From: Streptomyces sp. NBC_01551
Lineage (GTDB): Bacteria > Actinomycetota > Actinomycetes > Streptomycetales > Streptomycetaceae
Reading direction: 5' to 3'
DNA length: 64,000 nucleotides
Assembly: GCF_026339935.1 (NCBI RefSeq)
Contig: NZ_JAPEPX010000001.1
Location: forward strand, 4,335,501-4,399,500
In this document: positions 25,693 through 33,832 of the stretch, in pieces
Numbering within the stretch: the stretch's first letter is position 1
Layout of the letters: each line of letters starts with the position of its first letter
Notes under the pieces: generated by a model
Seen by the model: only the letters and a program-made list of their open reading frames with translations
Told to the model about the DNA's origin: nothing
Database searches by the model: none
Translations under genes and position numbers: made by a program

Positions 25693-26808
25693 TCAGAGCC
25701 AGCCGTGACGGCGCAGCGCGCGGTGGATGGTGAAGCAGGCGCCGGCGATCGCGCCCATCACCATCGGGTAGCCGTAGCGCCAGTGGAGCTCCGGCATGTG
25801 CTCGAAGTTCATCCCGTACACCCCGCAGATCATCGTGGGCACGGCGATGATCGCCGCCCAGGAGGTGATCTTGCGCATGTCCTCGTTCTGCGCGACCGTC
25901 GCCTGCGCGAGATTGGCCTGGAGGATCGAGTTCAGCAGCTCGTCGAAGCCGACGACCTGCTCGTGCACCCGCGCCAGGTGGTCGGCCACGTCGCGGAAGT
26001 ACTTCTGGATGTCGGGGTCCACCAGCCGCATCGGGCGCTCGCTCAGCAGTTCCATGGGCCGCAGCAGCGGGGAGACGGCCCGCTTGAACTCCAGCACCTC
26101 GCGCTTGAGCTGGTAGATGCGGCCCGCGTCGCCGCCGCGCGCACTGCCCTTGGCGGGGGCGGCGAACACCGCGCTCTCCACCTCGTCGATGTCGTCCTGT
26201 ACGGCCGCGGCGACCGCGATGTAGCCGTCGACGACGTGGTCGGCGATGGAGTGCAGGACCGAGGAGGGGCCCTTGGACAGGAGGGCCGGGTCGTCCTGGA
26301 GCCGGTGCCGCAGCCCCTTGAGGGAGCCCTGGCCGCCGTGCCGGACGGTGATGACGAAGTCGGGACCCGTGAAGCACATCACCTCGCCGGTCTCCACCAC
26401 CTCGCTGGTGGCGGTGAGTTCGGCGTGCTCCACGTAGTGGATGGTCTTGAAGACGGTGAAGAGGGTGTCGTCGTAGCGCTCCAGCTTCGGCCGCTGGTGC
26501 GCGTGCACCGCGTCCTCCACGGCCAGCGGGTGCAGGCCGAAGATGGCGGCGATCCCGGCGAACTCGGCCTCGGTCGGCTCGTGCAGGCCGATCCACGCGA
26601 AACCGCCGTCCTCGCGGACCCGGCGGATCGCCTCACGGGGCGTCAGGCGGTCGGGCCCCAGCACGCGCCGGCCGTCGCGGTACACGGCGCAGTCGACGAC
26701 CGCGCTGCTCGCGGACGGGTCGCGGGTGGTGTCGTAGCCGGGCTGTACGGGAGTCGACCGGCGCAGCGCGGGGCGGACGGCGGCACGGAGGTAGGGCAGC
26801 ATCGACAT
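25693..26808 (-). CDS. corA: CorA family magnesium/cobalt transporter
   Basis: This 371-aa protein has the CorA architecture: a large acidic cytoplasmic funnel domain, a long stalk helix, and two C-terminal transmembrane helices with the selectivity motif YGMNF at the end of the first (IIAVPTMICGVYGMNFEHMPEL). It forms a pentameric Mg2+ (or Co2+/Ni2+) channel. ATG 26808 has aaggag 6 nt upstream and is preferred over the start 7 codons earlier. The 385-nt gap on its 5' side (26809-27193) has no convincing gene or recognised Mg2+ riboswitch. Confidence 0.93.
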   Translation of the reverse strand: MSMLPYLRAAVRPALRRSTPVQPGYDTTRDPSASSAVVDCAVYRDGRRVLGPDRLTPREAIRRVREDGGFAWIGLHEPTEAEFAGIAAIFGLHPLAVEDAVHAHQRPKLERYDDTLFTVFKTIHYVEHAELTATSEVVETGEVMCFTGPDFVITVRHGGQGSLKGLRHRLQDDPALLSKGPSSVLHSIADHVVDGYIAVAAAVQDDIDEVESAVFAAPAKGSARGGDAGRIYQLKREVLEFKRAVSPLLRPMELLSERPMRLVDPDIQKYFRDVADHLARVHEQVVGFDELLNSILQANLAQATVAQNEDMRKITSWAAIIAVPTMICGVYGMNFEHMPELHWRYGYPMVMGAIAGACFTIHRALRRHGWL

Positions 26809-27181
26809 GGCAGGCTCCTTCGCACGCACGGCTGCGGACCGTACGGGTGGGAGGTCCTTCCGGGGCGCGGACGCCGCGGGCGGGCAGGCCCGGGCAGGCG
26901 GAAGGAACAGGACGGGAGGACAAAGTTCTGCCGTCGCTCTTCTACTGATCGCAGGATCAAAGGGGGCGCGGTACGCCCGTCAGAGAAGTGGAAGAGCGAT
27001 TGGTACTGCACGATCGACTTCGATCCATCGCAGCCCCACCTCCTCCGGCCGGTCCCCCGTGAGGGACGTCCTGTCGTTCACCGCCTTGACGACATGCTTC
27101 TGCATGCGGGGTGAACCAGCTGTCAACACTATCAGCCGACGGATGGTCAAGACCCGCCCTTTACCCGGGGGATACGAGTTC

Positions 27182-27187
27182 TATGCT
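27182..27187 (+). promoter_or_regulatory. -10 hexamer for leaderless SUFU-domain gene
   Basis: TATGCT ends 6 nt before the ATG at 27194, with a weak TTTACC 16 nt upstream (27160-27165). No Shine-Dalgarno is present, so translation is probably leaderless. Confidence 0.4.
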
Positions 27188-27193
27188 CGCTCC

Positions 27194-27778
27194 ATGGCAG
27201 AAATTCTGGCCCTTGTGGAGGCCCGGCTGCGCAGCGCGTTCGGCGAACCCGACGCCCGCGCCGCCGTCACCTTCCTCGGCACCGACCGCATCGAGGTACT
27301 CCGCTTCGCCGAGGGCGACCTCGTGCGGTACGCGACCCTCGGGATGTCCGCACACCCCATGACCGACCCGACCGCCGTCGTCGCCGACCCGGTGCGCGGC
27401 CCGCGCGCCGAGCTGGTGCTGACCGTACGGGGCGGGCTGGCCCCCACCGACCGGGTGCTGCGCCCGCTCGCCGTACTGGGCGCCTCCCCGCAGGTGGAGG
27501 GCCTCGTCGTGGCCCCCGGCGCCTCCCTCGACGTGGGCGAACCGCTGTGGGAGGGGGCCCCGTTCACCTCGGTGCTCGTCGCCGAGCCCGGCGGTCTGGT
27601 CGAGGACCTGGAGCTCGACGAGCCGATGGACCCGGTGCTCTTCTTCCCCCTCCTGCCGATGACGGCGAACGAGGCGGCGTGGAAGCGGGTGCACGGCGCG
27701 GCCGCCCTCCAGGAACGCTGGCTCGCGCGCGGCACGGATCTGCGGGACCCTCTCCGTACGGCCGTCGCGCTGGACTGA
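27194..27778 (+). CDS. suppressor-of-fused (SUFU) domain protein
   Basis: This 194-aa cytosolic protein matches the bacterial SUFU-like family: TLGMSAHPMTD, RAELVLTVRGG, LRPLAVLGASPQVEGLVVAPGASLDVGEPLWEGAPFTSVLV, PVLFFPLLPMTANEAAWKRVHGAAALQERW. Family members bind protein partners and often occur as immunity proteins in polymorphic toxin loci, but no toxin gene is adjacent here. The start ATG 27194 lies 6 nt after a -10-like hexamer and has no ribosome site. Its role in this context is unknown. Confidence 0.85.
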   Translation: MAEILALVEARLRSAFGEPDARAAVTFLGTDRIEVLRFAEGDLVRYATLGMSAHPMTDPTAVVADPVRGPRAELVLTVRGGLAPTDRVLRPLAVLGASPQVEGLVVAPGASLDVGEPLWEGAPFTSVLVAEPGGLVEDLELDEPMDPVLFFPLLPMTANEAAWKRVHGAAALQERWLARGTDLRDPLRTAVALD

Positions 27779-27838
27779 CCGCCCGGACGGGTGATCGCGT
27801 CTTGACGGGGCGCGCGGCGGGGAGGAGCGTGGCTTCTT

Positions 27839-28483
27839 ATGAGGGGCGAACCAAGTTGCCCGAAGTGCGGTGGCCGGGTCAGGGCGCCCGGTCTTTTCGC
27901 CGACTCCTGGCAGTGCGCGGTGCACGGCACGGTCCACCCCTTGCAACCCGTGATCCCGCCGAGCGTCGAGGGCCTCAGCGTGGTGGTGCACCGGGCGCAG
28001 GTGCCGGTGTGGATGCCGTGGCCGCTGCCGGTGGGGTGGCTGTTCACCGGGGTCGCCTCGGCCGGTGACGACCGCAGCGGGGGCCGGGCCACGGCCGTGG
28101 CCTGCTCGGGCCCCGGGCCGCTGGGCGGCATGGGGGAACTGCTGCTGGTCGCCGAGGAACTCGGCGTCGGCCTGGGCGCGCGGTACGCGGGGATCGACGG
28201 CCCGGACCCGGGCCCCTTCATCAACGTCTCGGCCCCGCCGCACGCCAAGGTGGTCGCGGCGGGCCGGCCCACCCCGCTGTGGCACGTCGCCGACACCCCG
28301 GACGACCGCGCCGTCTTCGCGGGCGAGGCGCGGGGCCTGTGGCTCTGGGCGATCGTCTGGCCGGAGCAGTCGGGCCTGCTGATGTACGACGAACTCGTCC
28401 TGACCGACCTGCGCGACGCGGGCGCCGAGGTCGAACTCCTGCCGTGCGGCGCCCTGAGCCCGCGCGTCCTCGGTCCCTCCTAG
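27839..28483 (+). CDS. zinc-ribbon protein (DUF6758-like)
   Basis: This 214-aa protein begins with a small zinc ribbon, CPKCGGRVRAPG...CAVHG (Cys-Cys and Cys-His), followed by a compact alpha/beta region with hydrophobic strands (PLPVGWLFTGVAS, ARGLWLWAIVWPEQSGLLMYDELVLTDL). I recognise it as a Streptomyces-conserved family of unknown function (DUF6758, from memory). aggag lies 12 nt before the ATG, a rather long spacing. It sits between the SUFU-domain and PHP genes on the same strand. Confidence 0.78.
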   Translation: MRGEPSCPKCGGRVRAPGLFADSWQCAVHGTVHPLQPVIPPSVEGLSVVVHRAQVPVWMPWPLPVGWLFTGVASAGDDRSGGRATAVACSGPGPLGGMGELLLVAEELGVGLGARYAGIDGPDPGPFINVSAPPHAKVVAAGRPTPLWHVADTPDDRAVFAGEARGLWLWAIVWPEQSGLLMYDELVLTDLRDAGAEVELLPCGALSPRVLGPS

Positions 28484-28603
28484 GTCCTGACGTCAAAGTG
28501 GCGCCGGTCGGGCCCGCTCCGGCGCAGGTGGCGGGGCGAGGGGGCCGGGGCGTGGGTATCCTGGGGTGTCCCCCCGTACGCGCGAAAACCATGGAGTTCG
28601 GCT

Positions 28604-29470
28604 GTGCGCATCGACCTGCACGCCCACTCCACGGCTTCCGACGGGACCGACAGCCCCGCCGAACTGGTGCGGAGCGCCGCCGGTGCCGGGCTGGACGTCG
28701 TCGCGCTGACCGACCACGACACCGTGCGCGGATACGGGGAAGCCATCGCGGCGCTCCCCGAGGGACTCACCCTGGTGACCGGCGCCGAGCTGTCCTGCCG
28801 GCTCGACGGCATCGGGCTGCACATGCTCGCGTACCTCTTCGACCCCGACGAGCCCGAGCTCGCCCGGGAGCGGGAGCTCGTCCGCGACGACCGCACCCCG
28901 CGCGCGCAGGCCATGGTCGGCAAGCTGCGGGACCTCGGCGTGGACATCACCTGGGAGCGCGTCGACGAGATCGCCGGCGCGGGCTCCGTCGGGCGGCCGC
29001 ACATCGCGACCGCGCTGGTGGAGCTGGGCGTCGTCCCCACCGTCTCCGACGCGTTCACGCCGGACTGGCTCGCCGACGGCGGGCGCGCGTACGCCGAGAA
29101 GCACGAGCTCGACCCGTTCGACGCCATCCGCCTGGTCAAGGCGGCCGGCGGCGTCACCGTCTTCGCGCACCCGGCCGCCGTCAAGCGCGGCCAGTGCGTC
29201 CCCGAGAGCGCGATAGCCGCCCTCGCCGCCGCGGGCCTGGACGGCATCGAGGTGGACCACATGGACCACGACGCCGACACGCGCGTCCGGCTCCGCGGCC
29301 TCGCCGCCGACCTGGGGCTGCTGACCACCGGATCCAGCGACTACCACGGCAGCCGCAAGACCTGTCGCCTCGGGGAGTACACCACCGACCCCGAGATCTA
29401 CGGCGAGATCACGCGCCGCGCCACCGGGGCCTTCCCCGTTCCCGGCGCGGGCGGACGCACCGTGCGGTAG
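28604..29470 (+). CDS. PHP-domain phosphoesterase
   Basis: This 288-aa metal-dependent hydrolase shows the PHP motifs DLHAHSTASDGTDSP, ALTDHDTVRGY, VTGAELSC, FAHPAAVKRG, GIEVDHMDHD and TTGSSDYHGSRK. The layout matches the RNase AM / 3',5'-nucleoside bisphosphate phosphatase group (YciV/TrpH), which removes 5' nucleotides from RNA and recycles pAp. It starts with GTG (ggag 9 nt upstream) and ends before a U-tract terminator. Confidence 0.9.
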   Translation: MRIDLHAHSTASDGTDSPAELVRSAAGAGLDVVALTDHDTVRGYGEAIAALPEGLTLVTGAELSCRLDGIGLHMLAYLFDPDEPELARERELVRDDRTPRAQAMVGKLRDLGVDITWERVDEIAGAGSVGRPHIATALVELGVVPTVSDAFTPDWLADGGRAYAEKHELDPFDAIRLVKAAGGVTVFAHPAAVKRGQCVPESAIAALAAAGLDGIEVDHMDHDADTRVRLRGLAADLGLLTTGSSDYHGSRKTCRLGEYTTDPEIYGEITRRATGAFPVPGAGGRTVR

Positions 29471-29489
29471 TTCCCGCTCCGGTCGCTTT

Positions 29490-29526
29490 CCCCGCTTCCC
29501 CCTTCCGCGGGGCTCGCCCTTTTTTT
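29490..29526 (+). terminator. rho-independent terminator with T7 tract
   Basis: The stem ccccgc (29490-29495) / gcgggg (29507-29512) is followed 7 nt later by seven T residues (29520-29526). Such a U-tract is rare in this genome. Confidence 0.6.
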
Positions 29527-29557
29527 GCTACACCCCTCTCTCCTGCAAGGCATCACT

Positions 29558-30163
29558 GTGTTTGATTTCGCCGTCTTCGGATCCCTTTTTCTCACGCTTT
29601 TTGTGATTATGGACCCGCCGGGCATCACGCCGATCTTTCTCGCGCTGACCTCCGGCCGGCCCGCCAAAGTCCAGCGCCGCATGGCCTGGCAGGCCGTCTG
29701 CGTGGCCTTCGGCGTCATCGCCGTCTTCGGTGTCTGCGGCCAGCAGATCCTGGACTACCTGCACGTCTCCGTCCCGGCGCTGATGATCGCCGGTGGTCTG
29801 CTGCTCCTGCTGATCGCGCTCGACCTGCTCACCGGCAAGACCGACGAGCCGAAGCAGACCAAGGACGTCAACGTCGCCCTCGTCCCGCTCGGCATGCCGC
29901 TGCTCGCCGGGCCCGGCGCCATCGTGTCCGTCATCCTGGCCGTCCAGAAGGCCGACGGGGTCTCCGGGCAGGTCTCGGTCTGGGCCGCGATCGTCGCCAT
30001 GCACGTCGTGCTGTGGGTGACCATGCGCTACTCGCTGGTGATCATCCGGGTCATCAAGGACGGCGGCGTCGTCCTCGTGACGCGCCTGGCCGGCATGATG
30101 CTCTCCGCGATCGCCGTCCAGCAGATCATCAACGGCGTGCTCCAGGTCGTCCACGGCGCCTGA
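29558..30163 (+). CDS. MarC family integral membrane protein
   Basis: This 201-aa protein has six predicted helices and the MarC motifs VIMDPPGITPIFLALTSG and VPLGMPLLAGPGAIVSVIL. The name derives from the E. coli marRAB region, but MarC is not shown to export antibiotics; function remains unclear. GTG 29558 is chosen because caagg lies 8 nt upstream; the frame opens at a TTG at 29525 that lies within the terminator T-run. A near-perfect 17-bp hairpin (30183-30220) follows. Confidence 0.9.
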   Translation: MFDFAVFGSLFLTLFVIMDPPGITPIFLALTSGRPAKVQRRMAWQAVCVAFGVIAVFGVCGQQILDYLHVSVPALMIAGGLLLLLIALDLLTGKTDEPKQTKDVNVALVPLGMPLLAGPGAIVSVILAVQKADGVSGQVSVWAAIVAMHVVLWVTMRYSLVIIRVIKDGGVVLVTRLAGMMLSAIAVQQIINGVLQVVHGA

Positions 30164-30182
30164 CCGGCCGCCGACCGGCACA

Positions 30183-30220
30183 CGAACGCCCCCGCGACCT
30201 TCGGGTCACGGGGGCGTTCG
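30183..30220. terminator. bidirectional terminator between marC and the 50-aa gene
   Basis: 17-bp arms (30183-30199 with 30204-30220), one mismatch, TTCG tetraloop. Confidence 0.75.
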
Positions 30221-30236
30221 ACGTCTTCACGAGGTG

Positions 30237-30389
30237 TCAGGAGGACGCACTCTCGGCCGGTCGGATCAGAATGCGCTGGCCGATGGCGGCCGCCTGCTGC
30301 ACGATCCGGTTGACGGAGGCCGCGTCCACGACGGTGCTGTCCACGGCGGATCCGTCGACATCGTCCAGGCGCAGAATCTCGAAGCGCAC
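30237..30389 (-). CDS. 50-aa conserved small protein
   Basis: This gene is too short for a simple ORF scan. GTG 30389 opens a 50-aa frame that starts VRFEILRLDDVDGSAVDSTV and ends in AIGQRILIRPAESASS, with a good Shine-Dalgarno (gggagaa) just upstream. It is an alpha/beta-looking sequence without Cys residues or a signal. I recall near-identical small proteins at this site in other streptomycetes, always hypothetical. A textbook sigma-R promoter lies 41 nt upstream (30430-30455), so it is probably induced by thiol-oxidative stress. Function unknown. Confidence 0.8.
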   Translation of the reverse strand: MRFEILRLDDVDGSAVDSTVVDAASVNRIVQQAAAIGQRILIRPAESASS

Positions 30390-30429
30390 GGGCTTCTCCC
30401 TTCGTCAGTGTTCTCCTTGCACAGGGTCC

Positions 30430-30455
30430 AACGAAGTGTAAGACGCAAACATTCC
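30430..30455 (-). promoter_or_regulatory. sigma-R-type promoter GGAAT-N18-GTT for the 50-aa gene
   Basis: On the minus strand GGAAT (30455-30451) and GTT (30432-30430) are exactly 18 nt apart, identical to the S. coelicolor sigma-R consensus. The expected start near 30420 leaves a leader of about 30 nt with the ribosome site in it. Confidence 0.65.
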
Positions 30456-30485
30456 CTACGCTAAGGAAATTTTTTCACTGGCTAA

Positions 30486-31373
30486 CTACTGGCCGCTCGC
30501 AGAGGTCTCCGTGCGGCCCCGCGCGGCGTCCCAGAACGCGGTCAGCGCCGCCGCCGTCGCGGCCGGGTCCCCGGCGTTCGGCGAGTGCTCCGTCCCCGGG
30601 ATCACCACCCGCCCCGCGCCGAGGCGCCGGGCCATGTCGTCCATCGAGGAGACGGGCCAGACCGGGTCGGTGACCCCGGACAGCACCAGCTTCGGCAGCG
30701 CGGGCGCCGCGCGCACCAGGTCGTCGATCCGGTCGGGCTCCGCGATCAACGCCCGGCCGGTGCCTATGAGCTGCTCCGGCACGGTCGCCAGCCACCGCTC
30801 GCGCAGGAACTCCGTCAGCTCCGGGGAGTCCGGGACGGCGTCGCGCGGGTCCTGGGCCCGCATCGCCGCCCAGATGCCCGGCATGTCGTCCCGCATCGCC
30901 TCCAAGGCGGCGACCAGCAGCTTCGTACGGGCACGCTGCTCCTCGCAGACGGCGCCCGGCCCGGTGCTCAGCAGCGCGAGGCTCGCGAACGGGCCCGGGT
31001 CGCGCACCACGGCCGCCCGCACGACCAGCCCGCCGAGCGAATGGCCCAGCAGGTGCAGCGGGCCCGCGCCGAGGGCCTCGGCCTGGGCGAGCACGTCGCG
31101 GGCCAGCTCCTCCAGCGCGTACGCCGACTCCTCGCGCGGGCCGGGGCTCTCGTACTGGCCGCGCCCGTCGACCGCGACCGCCCGGTAGCCGGCGCCGGCC
31201 AGCGGCTCCAGCATGCCGATGAAGTCCTCCTTGCTGCCGGTGTACCCGGGCACCAGCAGGGCGGTGCCGCGCACCGGCTCGCCGGCCTCGTGCACGGCGA
31301 ATTCCCCGCGCGCCGTCCGCAGGAGGCGGGCGCGGGCGACGGACGGCAGGGTGAGGCGCGGCGGCTTGCTCAT
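30486..31373 (-). CDS. alpha/beta hydrolase
   Basis: This 295-aa protein has the alpha/beta-hydrolase core: oxyanion region LLVPGYTGSKEDF, nucleophile elbow GHSLGG, acid in SGVTDPVWP and His in GTEHSPNAGD. No signal peptide is present. The substrate cannot be read from sequence; family members include esterases, lactonases and haloperoxidase-like enzymes. It is downstream of and on the same strand as the DEAD-box helicase gene, separated by a hairpin (31408-31445). Confidence 0.87.
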   Translation of the reverse strand: MSKPPRLTLPSVARARLLRTARGEFAVHEAGEPVRGTALLVPGYTGSKEDFIGMLEPLAGAGYRAVAVDGRGQYESPGPREESAYALEELARDVLAQAEALGAGPLHLLGHSLGGLVVRAAVVRDPGPFASLALLSTGPGAVCEEQRARTKLLVAALEAMRDDMPGIWAAMRAQDPRDAVPDSPELTEFLRERWLATVPEQLIGTGRALIAEPDRIDDLVRAAPALPKLVLSGVTDPVWPVSSMDDMARRLGAGRVVIPGTEHSPNAGDPAATAAALTAFWDAARGRTETSASGQ

Positions 31374-31407
31374 GCCCCGAGGTTACCGGTCCGTAGGGTC
31401 CTACGCA

Positions 31408-31445
31408 GAGGGCCCCGGCCCCCTCGAAAGGGGACCGGGGCCCTC
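31408..31445 (-). terminator. hairpin terminator after the DEAD-box helicase gene
   Basis: The outer 11-bp stem (31408-31418 with 31435-31445) continues into an inner stem (31420-31424 with 31429-31433) with a CGAA loop; it lies 14 nt after the helicase stop. Confidence 0.65.
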
Positions 31446-31459
31446 GGGCGGGCGGAGGG

Positions 31460-33433
31460 CTACGCCTCCGGGGCCGCCTCGGCGACCTTGCGGGTCCGGG
31501 TGCGCTTCGGCTTGACCGGAGCGTCCTCGGCGACGGCGGCCTCGACCGGAGCGGCAGCGGCGACCTTGCGGGTCCGGGTCCGCTTCGGCTTGACCGGAGC
31601 CTCCTCGGCGACGGCCTCGGCGACGGGCGCGGCCGGTGCGGCCTCGGCGACCGGAGCGGCGGCGGCGACCTTGCGGGTCCGCGTGCGCTTCGGCTTCACC
31701 GGAGCCTCCTCGGCGACCGCGACCGCGGCGGCGACCGGGGTCTCCACCACGGCGGCCTGCGCGACGATCTCGGCGGCCGGAGCCTTGCGGGGAGCGCGGG
31801 TACGACGCTGCTGCCGTACGGGCTCCACCATCGGCGCCATCTGGAAGTCGGGCTCCACGACCGGGGCGGCCGGAGCCTCCACGACCGGGGCGGCCTCGAC
31901 CAGCGCGACCGGAGCCGACGACCGGGTCCGGCGGCGGCGCGGCCTGCGCGGCTCGTCGGCGGCCGGAGCCTGCGGGGCCTCGGCGGCGACGACCGGCGCC
32001 ACCGCCTCGGCGACGACCGCCGCCTCGGCGCCCAGCTCCGCACCACCGCGGGTGCGGCGGCGCTGACGCGGCGTACGGGTGCGCGCGGGACGCTCCTCCG
32101 CCACCGGAGCGGCGGCGGCCGGGCCGCGACCGCCACGGCCACCGCGGCCGCCGGTCTCGCCCAGGTCCTCGAGGTTCTCGGCCTTCAGGCCGGCCCGCGT
32201 GCGCTCGGCGCGCGGCAGGATGCCCTTGGTGCCGGCCGGGATGTTCAGCTCCTCGAACAGGTGCGGCGACGTGGAGTACGTCTCGACCGGCTCGTGGAAG
32301 TCCAGCTCCAGCGCCTTGTTGATCAGCTGCCAGCGCGGGATGTCGTCCCAGTCGACCAGCGTGACGGCGATGCCCTTGTTGCCCGCGCGGCCGGTGCGGC
32401 CCACGCGGTGCAGGAAGGTCTTCTCGTCCTCGGGCGCCTGGTAGTTGATGACGTGGGTGACACCCTCGACGTCGATGCCGCGGGCGGCGACGTCGGTGCA
32501 GACCAGCACGTCGACCTTGCCGTTGCGGAACGCGCGCAGCGCCTGCTCGCGCGCGCCCTGGCCCAGGTCGCCGTGAACGGCGCCGGAGGCGAAGCCGCGC
32601 TTCTCCAGCTGCTCGGCGATGTCGGCCGCCGTGCGCTTGGTGCGGCAGAAGATCATGGCGAGGCCACGGCCCTCGGCCTGCAGGATGCGGGAGACGAGCT
32701 CCGGCTTGTCCATGTTGTGCGCACGGAAGACGTGCTGCTTGATGTTGGCGACGGTCACGCCCTCGCCCTCGGGGGAGGTGGCGCGGATGTGCGTCGGCTG
32801 CGTCATGTACCGGCGGGCCAGGCCGATGACCGCGCCCGGCATGGTCGCCGAGAACAGCATGGTCTGACGCTTCGGCGGCAGGTAGTTGATGATCTTCTCG
32901 ACGTCGGGCAGGAAGCCCAGGTCGAGCATCTCGTCGGCCTCGTCGAGGACGAGGGCCTTGACGCGGGACAGGTCGAGCTTCTTCTGCCCGGCCAGGTCCA
33001 GGAGGCGGCCCGGGGTGCCGACGATCACGTCGACGCCCTTCTTGAGGGCCTCGACCTGGGGCTCGTACGCGCGGCCGCCGTATATGGCGAGGACGCGGAC
33101 GTTGCGGACCTTGCCCGCGGTCAGGAGGTCGTTGGTGACCTGGGTGCACAGCTCGCGGGTCGGAACCACCACGAGGGCCTGCGGGGAGTCGGTCAGCTGC
33201 TCGGGCGTCGCCCGGCCCGCCTCGACGTCCGCGGGGACGATGACCCGCTCCAGCAGCGGAAGGCCGAAACCGAGCGTCTTGCCGGTTCCGGTCTTGGCCT
33301 GGCCGATGACGTCCGTGCCGGAAAGGGCGACGGGGAGGGTCATCTCCTGGATCGGGAAGGGGGACACGATGCCGACGGCCTCAAGGGCCTCGGCCGTCTC
33401 GGGAAAGATCCCAAGGTCTCGGAACGTAGTCAG
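31460..33433 (-). CDS. DEAD-box RNA helicase, RhlE-like, with Lys/Arg-rich tail
   Basis: This helicase of about 657 aa has the Q-motif region (FRDLGIFPETAEALEAVGIVSPFPIQ), Walker A AKTGTGKT, PTRELCTQ, DEAD box VLDEADEM, SAT, and motif VI HRVGRTGR, followed by a disordered tail of about 250 residues containing three near-identical APVKPKRTRTRKVA repeats. It should unwind structured RNA in decay, ribosome assembly or cold adaptation. The start is uncertain: the family start matches a CTG at 33433 (agagg 8 nt upstream); the only standard in-frame start is GTG 33529. The 399 nt upstream (33434-33832) then hold a long leader and the divergent promoters. Confidence 0.9.
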   Translation of the reverse strand: MTTFRDLGIFPETAEALEAVGIVSPFPIQEMTLPVALSGTDVIGQAKTGTGKTLGFGLPLLERVIVPADVEAGRATPEQLTDSPQALVVVPTRELCTQVTNDLLTAGKVRNVRVLAIYGGRAYEPQVEALKKGVDVIVGTPGRLLDLAGQKKLDLSRVKALVLDEADEMLDLGFLPDVEKIINYLPPKRQTMLFSATMPGAVIGLARRYMTQPTHIRATSPEGEGVTVANIKQHVFRAHNMDKPELVSRILQAEGRGLAMIFCRTKRTAADIAEQLEKRGFASGAVHGDLGQGAREQALRAFRNGKVDVLVCTDVAARGIDVEGVTHVINYQAPEDEKTFLHRVGRTGRAGNKGIAVTLVDWDDIPRWQLINKALELDFHEPVETYSTSPHLFEELNIPAGTKGILPRAERTRAGLKAENLEDLGETGGRGGRGGRGPAAAAPVAEERPARTRTPRQRRRTRGGAELGAEAAVVAEAVAPVVAAEAPQAPAADEPRRPRRRRTRSSAPVALVEAAPVVEAPAAPVVEPDFQMAPMVEPVRQQRRTRAPRKAPAAEIVAQAAVVETPVAAAVAVAEEAPVKPKRTRTRKVAAAAPVAEAAPAAPVAEAVAEEAPVKPKRTRTRKVAAAAPVEAAVAEDAPVKPKRTRTRKVAEAAPEA

Positions 33434-33741
33434 GGTGCTGCCTCTTCTGTGAGACGCGGCGCGAGGCGGCGAGGGGGGTCGTACCGTGCCGGGCTTGCAG
33501 TACTGCGCCCCCACGTTCGGGGGAGCCACACAAAGCTGCGCGGGACCACTAGCCTTCGCTCAAGCGCTTCTGCCGCTGAGGGGGCCCCTCGTGGGACGCG
33601 GTACGCATGAACGTACGCATCACGCCGAGGGCGGTCGGGTGGAGCCGATCGGGCCACCGACCGGGCATCCTCATTCTGATGGCCCGCCGAGTATTCGGCA
33701 GGCGCATTACCACTGTACCCCGGATTCGCGCAGCTGTGTTG

Positions 33742-33753
33742 GGTGAATTCACC
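33742..33753. promoter_or_regulatory. 12-bp palindrome upstream of the ferritin-like gene
   Basis: ggtgaattcacc is a perfect palindrome, 79 nt before the start of the ferritin-like gene, in an intergenic region that is relatively AT-rich. It could be an operator; its regulator is unknown. Confidence 0.3.
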
Positions 33754-33832
33754 TGGTAGTCGCGTTTACATGGGCTGACTGCGACAAGAGGCGGTGCCTT
33801 GCGAGCCCTTTCGGCGGGCTATTGTGCGGAGC

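Noticed and set aside
26809..27193. Mg2+ riboswitch ahead of corA
   Set aside because: Looked for M-box-like conserved blocks in the 385-nt gap on the corA strand and saw none; only short, weak hairpins are present.
27194..27778. SUFU protein as immunity protein of a toxin system
   Set aside because: SUFU domains often serve as immunity proteins, but the neighbours (corA, zinc-ribbon, PHP phosphoesterase) include no toxin, secretion or repeat-rich effector gene.
30266..30448. 60-aa minus-strand ORF (MRLTLRWTLCKENTD...)
   Set aside because: It covers the sigma-R-type promoter and the leader of the 50-aa gene and is in a different frame; the 50-aa frame has the ribosome site and sensible composition.
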